6,142 bases of DNA from an uncultured Ilumatobacter sp. GTDB taxonomy: Bacteria; Actinomycetota; Acidimicrobiia; Acidimicrobiales; Ilumatobacteraceae. The notes under the pieces were generated by a model. The model was not told where the DNA came from. It searched no databases and saw nothing but the letters and a program-made list of their open reading frames with translations. The position numbers were made by a program, and so were the translations under genes. The stretch spans positions 1 to 6,142 of the forward strand of contig CALAHA010000333.1 of the NCBI GenBank assembly GCA_937891565.1, written 5' to 3'. This document shows, piece by piece, positions 1-5,893 of the stretch (position 1 is its first letter; each line of letters begins with the position of its first letter).

Positions 1-749
1 GCAGTGGATTCGTAGATCTGTTCGTTTGTGCCTGTTTCGACGAACTTCCCGAGGTACATCACCGCCACATGATCGCTGAGATGTCGCACCACCGAGAGAT
101 CGTGCGCGATGAACAGGTAGGCGAGACCAAACTGGTCGCGAAGTTGCTCGAGCAAGCGGATGATCTCTGCCTGGATGCTTACGTCGAGGGCTGATACCGG
201 TTCGTCGAGTGCGATCATCTCTGGCCGCAGCACCAAGGCCCTCACGATGCCGATTCGTTGACGCTGGCCACCGCTGAACTGGTGTGGATAGCGATCGAGA
301 TCACTCGGCCGTAGCTGTACCAGCGAAAGTAGCTCGTTGATCCGTTCGCTGGCCTCAGCGCGATCGACACCGTGGATCTCGAGCGGCTCGTTAAGGATGT
401 CACCCACGGTCATACGCGGGTTCAAGGACGCCTGCGGGTCCTGGAACACCATCTGGAAGCGGCTGCGCATCGAGCGCAAGCCGCCGGCATCCAGATTGCC
501 GAGATCGGTACCGTCGAACCTCACCGTGCCACTGCTTGGATCAAGGATGCGCACCACACACCGCGCAGTGGTGCTCTTGCCGCACCCGGACTCCCCAACG
601 AGGCTGAGGGTCTCACCGCGCTGGAGATCAAAGCTCACGCCGGCGACGGCCTGAACCTGCCCACCACGGCGCGAAGAGCCGACCGGGAAGCTCTTCACGA
701 GATCGCGGACCTGCAACAGCGGCGTACTGGAGTTGTCGGGTTCGGTCAC
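1..749 (-). CDS. dppF: Dpp/Opp-type peptide ABC transporter ATP-binding protein DppF, C-terminus cut off by the window edge
   Basis: This is the second ATPase of the importer. It pairs with DppD on the cytoplasmic face and hydrolyses ATP to drive uptake. 249 residues are visible. Walker A GESGCGKST is at 52-60, the Q-loop FQDPQASLNP at 102-111, the signature FSGGQRQR at 158-165 (Phe replaces the usual Leu), Walker B MIALDEP at 178-184 followed by the D-loop SALD, and the H-loop His at 216 in FIAHDL. The DPQASLNPR and EPVSALDVSIQ strings are typical of OppF/DppF. About 80 C-terminal residues, including the oligopeptide-transporter C-terminal (oligo_HPY) domain, lie beyond base 1. The GTG start at 749 overlaps the dppD stop by 4 nt and has an AAGGTG Shine-Dalgarno sequence 5 nt upstream. 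An RAL-preceding Val (IVRAL) replaces the common Ala. The family assignment is firm; the substrate is unknown. Confidence 0.95.
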   Translation of the reverse strand, partial: MTEPDNSSTPLLQVRDLVKSFPVGSSRRGGQVQAVAGVSFDLQRGETLSLVGESGCGKSTTARCVVRILDPSSGTVRFDGTDLGNLDAGGLRSMRSRFQMVFQDPQASLNPRMTVGDILNEPLEIHGVDRAEASERINELLSLVQLRPSDLDRYPHQFSGGQRQRIGIVRALVLRPEMIALDEPVSALDVSIQAEIIRLLEQLRDQFGLAYLFIAHDLSVVRHLSDHVAVMYLGKFVETGTNEQIYEST

Positions 750-1741
750 ACTGTCACCTTGCGGGAGACTCGGGCGGCGTCGGGCGCGAAATGGCAAGCC
801 ACTTCGGTGGCTCCCACGCGTCGCAGCACTGGGTCGCTTGCGTTGCACTCGGGTTGGGCGGCTCCGCAGCGGGGCGCGAACGAGCAGCCGGTCGGGAGCA
901 CGTCGAGCACGGGCGGCGCACCTCCGATGGGCTCGATCGACTGGCCGCGTCGATCGAGACGCGGCAGGCACGCCAACAAGCCGTTGGTGTACGGATGCTC
1001 ACCGCTATAGAACAGGTCGTCGACGTTGCCGCGCTCCACGACCCGGCCGCCGTACATGACGTTGACCCGGTCAGCGACGCCGGCGACGACCCCGAGGTCA
1101 TGGGTGATGATGACCATTGCGGTGTTGGTCCGTTGACGCAGATCGGCGAGCACTTCGAGGATCTGTGCTTGGATCGTCACGTCGAGCGCGGTTGTTGGTT
1201 CGTCAGCAATGATCAGTTCCGGCTCGTTCGCGACGGCCATCGCGATCATCACGCGCTGACGCATGCCCCCAGAGAGTTCGTGGGGGTGAGACCGCATGCG
1301 TTCTGAGGCGTGCGGGATCGACACCATCTCGAGCAGTTCTTGCACTCGTGCCATCACGCGTTTGGGTCGCATCGTTGGCTGGTGCACCTCGATCGCTTCA
1401 GCGATCTGGTGACCAATGGTGAGCACCGGGTTGAGCGACGTCATCGGGTCCTGAAAGATCATGCCGATCTTGCCGCCGCGAAGCGAACGCAGGTGGCTAC
1501 CTGTTGCGCCGATGATCTCGCTGCCGTCGAAGCGTGCCGAACCGCCAACTACGGCGTTGGGTGCGAGTAAGCCCAAGAGCGCCAACATCGTGGCGCTCTT
1601 GCCCGAGCCCGACTCGCCGACGATGCCGACTACCTCACCGCGTTGCACATCGAGGTCGACCCCTCGCACTGCGTGCACCGATCCGGTACTGACGGCGAAC
1701 TCGACGCTCAAGCCCTTGAGTGTGAGCAGTGCGTCCCTCAT
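746..1741 (-). CDS. dppD: Dpp/Opp-type peptide ABC transporter ATP-binding protein DppD
   Basis: First ATPase of the importer, 331 residues, a normal length for the family. Walker A GESGSGKS is at 42-49, the Q-loop FQDPMTSLNP at 96-105, the signature LSGGMRQR at 156-163, Walker B ELIIADEP at 175-182 with D-loop TALD, and the H-loop His at 214 in ITHDL. The C-terminal oligo_HPY region runs from HPYTNGLL (249-256) through GCSFAPRC (285-292). Cys286, Cys292, Cys299 and Cys316 match the positions that bind a [4Fe-4S] cluster in characterised relatives. The frame is open upstream to 1891, but the ATG at 1741 was chosen because it overlaps the dppC stop as ATGA and starts just before the ABC-domain strand LLTLKGLSV; the extra 50 residues would be dppC read out of frame. 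All ATP-site motifs are intact. Confidence 0.95.
   Translation of the reverse strand: MRDALLTLKGLSVEFAVSTGSVHAVRGVDLDVQRGEVVGIVGESGSGKSATMLALLGLLAPNAVVGGSARFDGSEIIGATGSHLRSLRGGKIGMIFQDPMTSLNPVLTIGHQIAEAIEVHQPTMRPKRVMARVQELLEMVSIPHASERMRSHPHELSGGMRQRVMIAMAVANEPELIIADEPTTALDVTIQAQILEVLADLRQRTNTAMVIITHDLGVVAGVADRVNVMYGGRVVERGNVDDLFYSGEHPYTNGLLACLPRLDRRGQSIEPIGGAPPVLDVLPTGCSFAPRCGAAQPECNASDPVLRRVGATEVACHFAPDAARVSRKVTV
755..760 (-). promoter_or_regulatory. Shine-Dalgarno sequence for dppF, inside the end of dppD
   Basis: AAGGTG on the minus strand lies 5 nt before the GTG at 749, within the last codons of dppD. It supports the GTG start that overlaps the dppD stop codon. dppC and dppD have no comparably good site and probably rely more on coupling to the gene before them. 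Confidence 0.6.
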
Positions 1742-2640
1742 CGTTGCGCCGATCTCACGTCGAGCACATCGCGCAGGCCGTCGCCGAGGAAGTTGAAACC
1801 GAGCACGACAGTGGCAATCGCTAGACCTGGGGCCACGGCGATCCACCATTGGTAGAAGTTCTTCGCACCTTCGGTGATCATCGCCCCCCACTCTGGTGCC
1901 GGCGGCACGGCTCCGAGTCCGAGAAAACTGAGCGACGCAGTGAGCAACACCACCTGACCGAGGTCCATGGTCGCATTTACCATGACGCCGGTGAAGGACA
2001 GGGGCAGCACATGGCGACGCAGAATGCGCCCTCGTGTGGCCCCCACGGTGACGGCGGCTTCAATGTGTTCACGTTGCTTCACGGCCATGACTTGGGCCCT
2101 CAACAAGCGTGCATAGATGGGCCACCAGACGATGACCATGGCAAAAAAACCGTTCCGCAAACCAGGGCCGAGGGCGGCGGCGACAGCCATCGCGAGCAGG
2201 ATCGGCGGGAATGCCATGGTGACATCGGCGAGACGCATCACGGCAGTATCAGCAAACTTTCCGAAGTAGCCGGCAAGAGCACCGAGCGTCCCCCCGATCA
2301 ACAACGCCGACGCAATCACCAACACCGCTATAGGTAGCGACTGCCGCGAGCCATACAACACTCGGGTGAAGACGTCACGGCCAAGGGCATCAGTGCCGAA
2401 CCAGTGTTGGCCGTTGGGCGACTGCAGCCGACTGCCAACGGATTCATAGGGGTCGTACGGGGCCCACCAATGCACCGTGATCATGATCACCAGCCAGATC
2501 AGCGTGATCGCGGTACCGAACGCGATGCCCGGGTTGCGGAACATTGCGAGCGACGAACGGCGCGAACGATTCGGCGTCCTCGTGGCGACGACCACATCGG
2601 CCCCCGGTGTGGGGATGGCGTGGGGATCTTGGATGGTCAC
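1738..2640 (-). CDS. dppC: Dpp/Opp-type peptide ABC transporter inner-membrane permease DppC
   Basis: One half of the membrane channel, 300 residues. After a hydrophilic N-terminus come about six hydrophobic segments (roughly 38-60, 101-124, 137-158, 162-180, 218-240, 267-286). The family hallmark HWFGTDALGRDVFTRVLYG is at 79-97. The cytoplasmic EAA loop that docks on the ATPases is at 194-213 (EAAVTVGATRGRILRRHVLP). The SFLGLG motif (238-243) and the C-terminal FLGDGLRDVLD (284-294) are also typical. The GTG at 2640 was chosen because it overlaps the dppB stop as GTGA; it leaves a normal ~37-residue tail before the first membrane segment, while the longer reading to 2796 would be dppB out of frame. 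No strong Shine-Dalgarno sequence is visible, only AGG 5 nt upstream, so initiation is probably coupled to dppB. Confidence 0.94.
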   Translation of the reverse strand: MTIQDPHAIPTPGADVVVATRTPNRSRRSSLAMFRNPGIAFGTAITLIWLVIMITVHWWAPYDPYESVGSRLQSPNGQHWFGTDALGRDVFTRVLYGSRQSLPIAVLVIASALLIGGTLGALAGYFGKFADTAVMRLADVTMAFPPILLAMAVAAALGPGLRNGFFAMVIVWWPIYARLLRAQVMAVKQREHIEAAVTVGATRGRILRRHVLPLSFTGVMVNATMDLGQVVLLTASLSFLGLGAVPPAPEWGAMITEGAKNFYQWWIAVAPGLAIATVVLGFNFLGDGLRDVLDVRSAQR

Positions 2641-3650
2641 GAGAGCCTGATTTTCGGGTCGGCGAGTGCATAAAGCAGGTCGGTGACCAGGTTGGCGAGT
2701 AGGAACACGAGGCCACCAAACAGGCACACGCCGTTGATCGCCGGGTAGTCGAGTGATCGGGTGGCGGCGACCGCGTACGAGCCGACGCCATTCCATTCGA
2801 AGATTGTCTCCGTGAGCACGGCGCCGGTGAGCAGGGAGGCGAACGCGAAACCGAGGATCGTCAGCACCGGCAGCATCGCGTTCCGCAGTACATGCACCCG
2901 CATCACCGTGGCGTTCCGCAGCCCTTTCGCTCGTGCTGTGCGCACATAGTCCGCATGCAGTTCATCGAGCATCGACGCACGGACCAGCCGTGAGACCGAT
3001 CCCATGATCGCCCAGCCGAGCACGAACGCCGGCAAGAGCAGCCGGTGTAATGTCTGGAGGGCGAGCTTTGGGTTGCCCGCCAGCAACGCGTCGACGGTGT
3101 AGAGCCCCGTGACGTGATCTGGCGGGCGAGTCCTGGGCGGTAATCGGCCAGGACCAGGAAACCAGCCAAGCCTCGCATAGAGCAGGAACAGTAGGGCAAG
3201 TCCAGTCCAGAACACAGGAAGCGATGAACCTACGAGTGAGAAGATCCGGGAAATGTGATCAGCGGGTTTGTTCTTCTTGCTGGCAGAGACGGCGCCGAGC
3301 ACCACGCCGCCGAGTCCACCGAATAACATCGCGGCCACCGCCAATTCAAGTGTGGCCGGGATGCGCTCACCCAGGTCGGCGACGACGCTCTGCTTGGTGC
3401 GAAACGAGGTGCCGAGATCACCGCGCACAAGGTTCTCCAGGTAAAGCACGTACTGCCGAGGAACGCTCTTGTCGAGACCCCATCGCTGCTTTGCAGCGTT
3501 GACGATCTCTTCGTTGTTCATCTGTCGTTCTCCGACGATCGACGCGAGCGGATCGGAGGGGATGAGACGCGACACGCAGAAAGCGACCGTCACGATACCG
3601 ATGAGGAGAATCGGCACGACGGTGAGTCGTCCGAGGATGTAGCGCTTCAT
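2637..3650 (-). CDS. dppB: Dpp/Opp-type peptide ABC transporter inner-membrane permease DppB
   Basis: The other half of the channel, 337 residues, full length. The first membrane segment is at about 9-30. It is followed by the conserved external region with WGLDK (57-61), QYVLYLENLVRGDLGTSF (66-83) and ERIPATLEL (95-103). Further membrane segments lie near 101-123, 135-158, 204-222, 260-283 and 306-329. The EAA loop is at 235-261, with YVRTARAKGL (235-244) and HVLRNAMLP (253-261). FEWNGVGSYAVAA (284-296) and the C-terminal YALADPKIRLS (327-337) are also family signatures. The ATG at 3650 is preceded by GGAAGGA and begins MKRYILGRL, the normal start of this family. The gene follows the binding-protein gene after a 95-nt gap containing two hairpins. 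Confidence 0.95.
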   Translation of the reverse strand: MKRYILGRLTVVPILLIGIVTVAFCVSRLIPSDPLASIVGERQMNNEEIVNAAKQRWGLDKSVPRQYVLYLENLVRGDLGTSFRTKQSVVADLGERIPATLELAVAAMLFGGLGGVVLGAVSASKKNKPADHISRIFSLVGSSLPVFWTGLALLFLLYARLGWFPGPGRLPPRTRPPDHVTGLYTVDALLAGNPKLALQTLHRLLLPAFVLGWAIMGSVSRLVRASMLDELHADYVRTARAKGLRNATVMRVHVLRNAMLPVLTILGFAFASLLTGAVLTETIFEWNGVGSYAVAATRSLDYPAINGVCLFGGLVFLLANLVTDLLYALADPKIRLS

Positions 3651-3654
3651 TCTT

Positions 3655-3661
3655 TCCTTCC
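3655..3661 (-). promoter_or_regulatory. Shine-Dalgarno sequence of dppB
   Basis: GGAAGGA on the minus strand lies 4 nt before the ATG at 3650. It begins one base after the 3663-3678 hairpin, so ribosome access could depend on that structure. Confidence 0.75.
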
Positions 3662-3662
3662 G

Positions 3663-3678
3663 CCGGGACAGTTCCCGG
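3663..3678 (-). repeat. Small inverted repeat just upstream of the dppB ribosome-binding site
   Basis: CCGGGA and TCCCGG face each other across 4 nt, giving a 6-bp GC-rich hairpin in the operon mRNA. It ends one base before the dppB Shine-Dalgarno sequence. It may tune dppB translation or form part of the same intergenic structure as the larger hairpin at 3689-3722. The short stem makes a functional role uncertain. Confidence 0.5.
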
Positions 3679-3688
3679 TGAGCGCCGG

Positions 3689-3722
3689 TGGAGGGAACGC
3701 CGCCGGGGCGGCGTTCCCTCCA
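3689..3722 (-). terminator. Strong intercistronic hairpin between the binding-protein gene and dppB (attenuator or mRNA stabiliser)
   Basis: Two perfectly complementary 16-nt arms (3689-3704 and 3707-3722) are separated by 2 nt, folding as a 15-bp stem with a CCCG tetraloop. It starts 24 nt after the stop codon of the binding-protein gene. On the minus strand it is followed by CACCGGCGC with no run of T, so it is not a canonical intrinsic terminator. In binding-protein operons such a structure commonly protects the upstream message from 3' exonucleases or causes partial termination, which raises the level of binding protein over permease. That role is inferred here. Confidence 0.6.
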
Positions 3723-3745
3723 TTTCGGTTCTCAGCGGACCGGAG

Positions 3746-5464
3746 TCAGCCGATGCCGACGAATGACAGATCGAGGTTGCAGCAACCGCTGTAGAGGTTG
3801 CCGGTCACGTCGGCCTGCGATGCGAGTACCAACTGCGGATTCACCAGCGGGAAGAAGATGAGGTCGTTGATCATCTCCTGTCCGAGCTCGGTGTAGGCAG
3901 CGGTCTTCGCCGCACCACTCGAAGCCAACGCTTTGGAAAGCAGAGGAGCTTCCTTCTCATTGACGATCGGCGCACCGGCAGCGCCGCCGCCTGCACGCAC
4001 GCTCCACGGCGAGCCATCGATCATGCCGAAGTAGCCGGGGTACTGGCTGGAGTCGGTGTGGTCGGGGGCGAAGTACACAGCGGTGAGGGGGATGCCCTCG
4101 GCGTTGATGGCATCAATCCACTGCGGGAACTCGACAGGCTGCAGGTTGACTTCGATGTTGATCTTCTTCAGGTCCTGCTGGACCTTCTGCATCATCACAT
4201 CGAAGTCCACGCCGTACACGTTCACCTTGGGGTACATCGCATCCAGCGTGAAGCCGTCAGTGAGGCCGGCCTCGGCCATGAGCGCCGTTGCCTTGTCGAG
4301 GTCCTGGGCGGGCAGCGCAAGGTCGGCCGAGCCGTCGAACCCGTTCGGGATCGGCGATGCCTGAAGCTTGCCGTTGCCGGCGACTGTGACATCGAGGATG
4401 CCGGTGTAGTCAACCGCCAGCTTGATCGCTTCGCGTACCATCGGGTCCTGCAACTCTGCGCCACCGGGGCCCTGGGCGCCCGGACTCACGGCGATGTACA
4501 CAAAGTTGTACGAGTCGGTCGTACTGACGTTGAGGTTCGGGTCGCCTTCGATCTGCGAGAGTGAATCGAGGCTGATCTGCATTGCGATATCCACATCGCC
4601 GGCTTGTAGCTGCTGGAGTTGCGACGCCGAATCCTTGACCTGCTTGATCGTCACCATCGGGAACTGCGGGGTGCCGTTCCAGTAGTTGTCGTTACGCACC
4701 AACACCAGAGCGTCACCCTCGGTGTACGACTCGAGTTGGTACGGACCGCTGCCGAGCGAGTTCTCCAGGAAGAACGGCTCTGCACTGTCGTCTGTCTCAG
4801 CTGTCTCGTCGGCGAGGGCGCTCGCCTGGGCGATCGCCTCGTCGCTATTCGACACGCCCATATACGGGGCGCTGACAATCGGCAGGAAGGCCGAGTTGGG
4901 CGCCTCAAACGTGACCACCACGGTCTTCTCGTCGGGTGTCTCGATGCTGGAATAGCCATCCATCAGGTACGAGGCCGATGCCTTCACGTTGCTGAGGCGC
5001 TCCCATGACCATTTCACGTCCTTGGCTTCCACCGGCGAACCGTCGGCGAAGGTGGCATCCGCGAGGGCGAAGGTGAATACCGTGTTGTCGTCATTGGCCT
5101 CCCACGACGTAGCGAGTCGAGGTATCTGCTGTGAGAGGTCGCTCGGATCGACCGTGATCAGGGTCTCATAGACGGCCGTCAAGTAGATCTGACACGTGTC
5201 GCAGTAGGCGCGGGCCGGATCGAGCGAGTTGACGTCCATATCGCGGGCAACCACGAGTTCGCGTACGTCGGTACCCCCCGCCGAAGCGGGTGTGGAGTCG
5301 ACCCCGGCGGTGGTGTTGGAACTGTCGCCGACGACGGTGGTACCGCCGCTGCTGTCGTCGTCGCTGCCACACGATGCCGCGATGAGCGCGACGGTGGCGA
5401 GTGCGGCTACGAGACCTCGGCCGCTGGCGCGCCCGGTGCTCGAGCCCATGAATGATGAACGCAT
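3746..5464 (-). CDS. Extracellular solute-binding lipoprotein, family 5 (DppA/OppA-like)
   Basis: Lipid-anchored receptor that captures the solute outside the membrane and delivers it to DppBC. It has 572 residues: a lipoprotein signal peptide (1-31), Cys32, and a flexible Asp/Ser/Thr/Gly linker to about 66. The family 5 domain follows, with LDPARAY (81-87), VYETLI (98-103), IPRLATSWE (114-122), FADGSPVEAKDVKWSWERL (139-157), GSGPYQLESY (238-247) and RNDNYW (257-262). The ATG at 5464 was chosen over the upstream frame (open to 5563) because it has an AGGGGG Shine-Dalgarno sequence at good spacing and is followed directly by a signal peptide, and because the upstream part would run across the promoter. 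Besides the lipid Cys the only cysteines are Cys88, Cys91, Cys561 and Cys562, two close pairs. It is first in the operon and heads a complete importer. Peptides are the likeliest cargo, but nickel, glutathione or other solutes handled by this family cannot be excluded. Confidence 0.95.
   Translation of the reverse strand: MRSSFMGSSTGRASGRGLVAALATVALIAASCGSDDDSSGGTTVVGDSSNTTAGVDSTPASAGGTDVRELVVARDMDVNSLDPARAYCDTCQIYLTAVYETLITVDPSDLSQQIPRLATSWEANDDNTVFTFALADATFADGSPVEAKDVKWSWERLSNVKASASYLMDGYSSIETPDEKTVVVTFEAPNSAFLPIVSAPYMGVSNSDEAIAQASALADETAETDDSAEPFFLENSLGSGPYQLESYTEGDALVLVRNDNYWNGTPQFPMVTIKQVKDSASQLQQLQAGDVDIAMQISLDSLSQIEGDPNLNVSTTDSYNFVYIAVSPGAQGPGGAELQDPMVREAIKLAVDYTGILDVTVAGNGKLQASPIPNGFDGSADLALPAQDLDKATALMAEAGLTDGFTLDAMYPKVNVYGVDFDVMMQKVQQDLKKINIEVNLQPVEFPQWIDAINAEGIPLTAVYFAPDHTDSSQYPGYFGMIDGSPWSVRAGGGAAGAPIVNEKEAPLLSKALASSGAAKTAAYTELGQEMINDLIFFPLVNPQLVLASQADVTGNLYSGCCNLDLSFVGIG
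5369..5464 (-). other. Lipoprotein signal peptide with lipobox cysteine
   Basis: Residues 1-32 of the binding protein show an Arg-containing N-terminus, a hydrophobic core (GLVAALATVALIAA, 17-30) and the lipobox AASC with Cys32. The Ala at -3 is less common than Leu but tolerated. The first residues after the Cys are GSDDDSSGG, typical of membrane-retained lipoproteins in high-GC actinobacteria. It is not a twin-arginine signal, because no adjacent Arg pair is present. Confidence 0.88.
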
Positions 5465-5469
5465 GATTT

Positions 5470-5475
5470 CCCCCT
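5470..5475 (-). promoter_or_regulatory. Shine-Dalgarno sequence of the binding-protein gene
   Basis: AGGGGG on the minus strand is followed by 5 nt (AAATC) and the ATG at 5464. It decides the start: the longer in-frame reading to 5563 has no comparable site. Confidence 0.75.
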
Positions 5476-5552
5476 GGTTTATTATGAAAGTAGAGCGAGC
5501 GCGCCCTCCGTGCTCCCTCCCACAAGGGTCAGCGCGACGTGGCGTGATTAGC

Positions 5553-5581
5553 ATCATAAACATGAAACTTTTTCACATCAA
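5553..5581 (-). promoter_or_regulatory. Predicted housekeeping-type promoter of the importer operon
   Basis: On the minus strand, TTGATG (5581-5576, 4 of 6 matches to TTGACA) and TATGAT (5558-5553, 5 of 6 matches to TATAAT) are separated by exactly 17 nt. Transcription would begin near 5546, leaving a leader of about 80 nt before the ATG at 5464. The stretch is AT-rich compared with its surroundings. This is a consensus-based prediction; no transcript evidence is available. Confidence 0.65.
5563..5575. promoter_or_regulatory. Candidate operator: 13-bp dyad in the promoter spacer
   Basis: TGAAA and TTTCA are inverted around a 3-nt centre, inside the 17-nt spacer between the predicted -35 and -10 boxes. 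A repressor bound here would block RNA polymerase. The divergent TetR-type regulator is the obvious candidate, but the arms are only 5 bp and could arise by chance in an AT-rich promoter. Confidence 0.35.
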
Positions 5582-5889
5582 GTGCCAATCTCTGATCGAG
5601 CTCGCGGGTGGTGGGTTTGTGGGGTCCACCGACCGGTAAGCCATCAGCGTGATTGCTGGTGGGGTCCTACAAGAACCACATCAAGAAGAACACACCGATG
5701 ATGAGGCGTTCAGCGCACATTTCCTGCGGTGAGTCAAGATGCACGGGCCACCGGGGCATTCCCGGTGATCTCCGACAAGCAGGCCAAGCTGAAAGCGTCA
5801 ATCCGCAAGATCTGGTCGAAGGCTCAGCCACACCAGGGAACGCGTCACGCAATCCCCACCACTCGGAGCGACTCCAACCAATCGCTGGC
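5582..5889. other. Intergenic region between the operon promoter and the TetR-type regulator, no firm gene
   Basis: No convincing full gene is visible in this stretch. It holds a 7-bp-arm dyad at 5749-5767 and two stretches with codon-like third-position GC in different frames (5653-5706 in one frame, 5765-5824 in another), which may be the remains of a gene. I could not identify a clear promoter for the regulator. The 83-residue minus-strand reading from 5918 to 5667 has no Shine-Dalgarno support, runs into the regulator gene, and does not resemble a known family. Confidence 0.6.
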
Positions 5890-5893
5890 ATGA
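5729..5893 (+). CDS. Possible small ORF or gene remnant just before the TetR-type regulator
   Basis: A GTG-initiated frame of 54 codons (a second GTG at 5765 would give 42) ends with TGA at 5891-5893. That stop overlaps an ATG of the regulator at 5890 as ATGA, the same arrangement seen three times in the importer operon. The part from 5768 reads ISDKQAKLKASIRKIWSKAQ, a Lys-rich helix-like stretch; by hand count 17 of 20 codons end in G or C, much better than the regulator's frame over the same bases (8 of 20). There is no clear ribosome-binding site and I do not recognise the peptide. It may be a leader peptide, a small gene, or the end of a decayed gene. Confidence 0.25.
   Translation: MSQDARATGAFPVISDKQAKLKASIRKIWSKAQPHQGTRHAIPTTRSDSNQSLA
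5749..5767. repeat. 19-bp inverted repeat upstream of the regulator
   Basis: CACCGGG and CCCGGTG are inverted around the 5-nt centre GCATT. The size suits a dimeric TetR-type repressor site, or a small RNA hairpin. No T-run follows on either strand, so a terminator is unlikely. It lies about 120 bp before the regulator start and about 170 bp upstream of the operon's -35 box. Confidence 0.4.

Noticed and set aside
372..1010. Plus-strand open frame of 212 codons opposite dppF and dppD
   Set aside because: It lies antisense to two ATPase genes with intact motifs, shows no family resemblance, and is the usual shadow frame of GC-rich coding DNA.
1742..1891. N-terminal extension of DppD by 50 residues
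   Set aside because: The extra residues are the end of dppC in another frame, are rich in Arg and Cys, and match nothing in the family; the ATG at 1741 in the ATGA overlap is better.
2641..2796. N-terminal extension of DppC by 52 residues
   Set aside because: It is dppB read out of frame; the GTG at 2640 gives the normal family length and a 4-nt overlap.
4058..4564. Plus-strand open frame of 168 codons inside the binding-protein gene
   Set aside because: Antisense shadow of a well-supported gene; its His/Val/Arg-rich composition has no family features.
5465..5563. N-terminal extension of the binding protein by 33 residues
   Set aside because: It would move the signal peptide inside the protein, covers the predicted -10 box, and lacks a Shine-Dalgarno sequence, whereas the ATG at 5464 has one.
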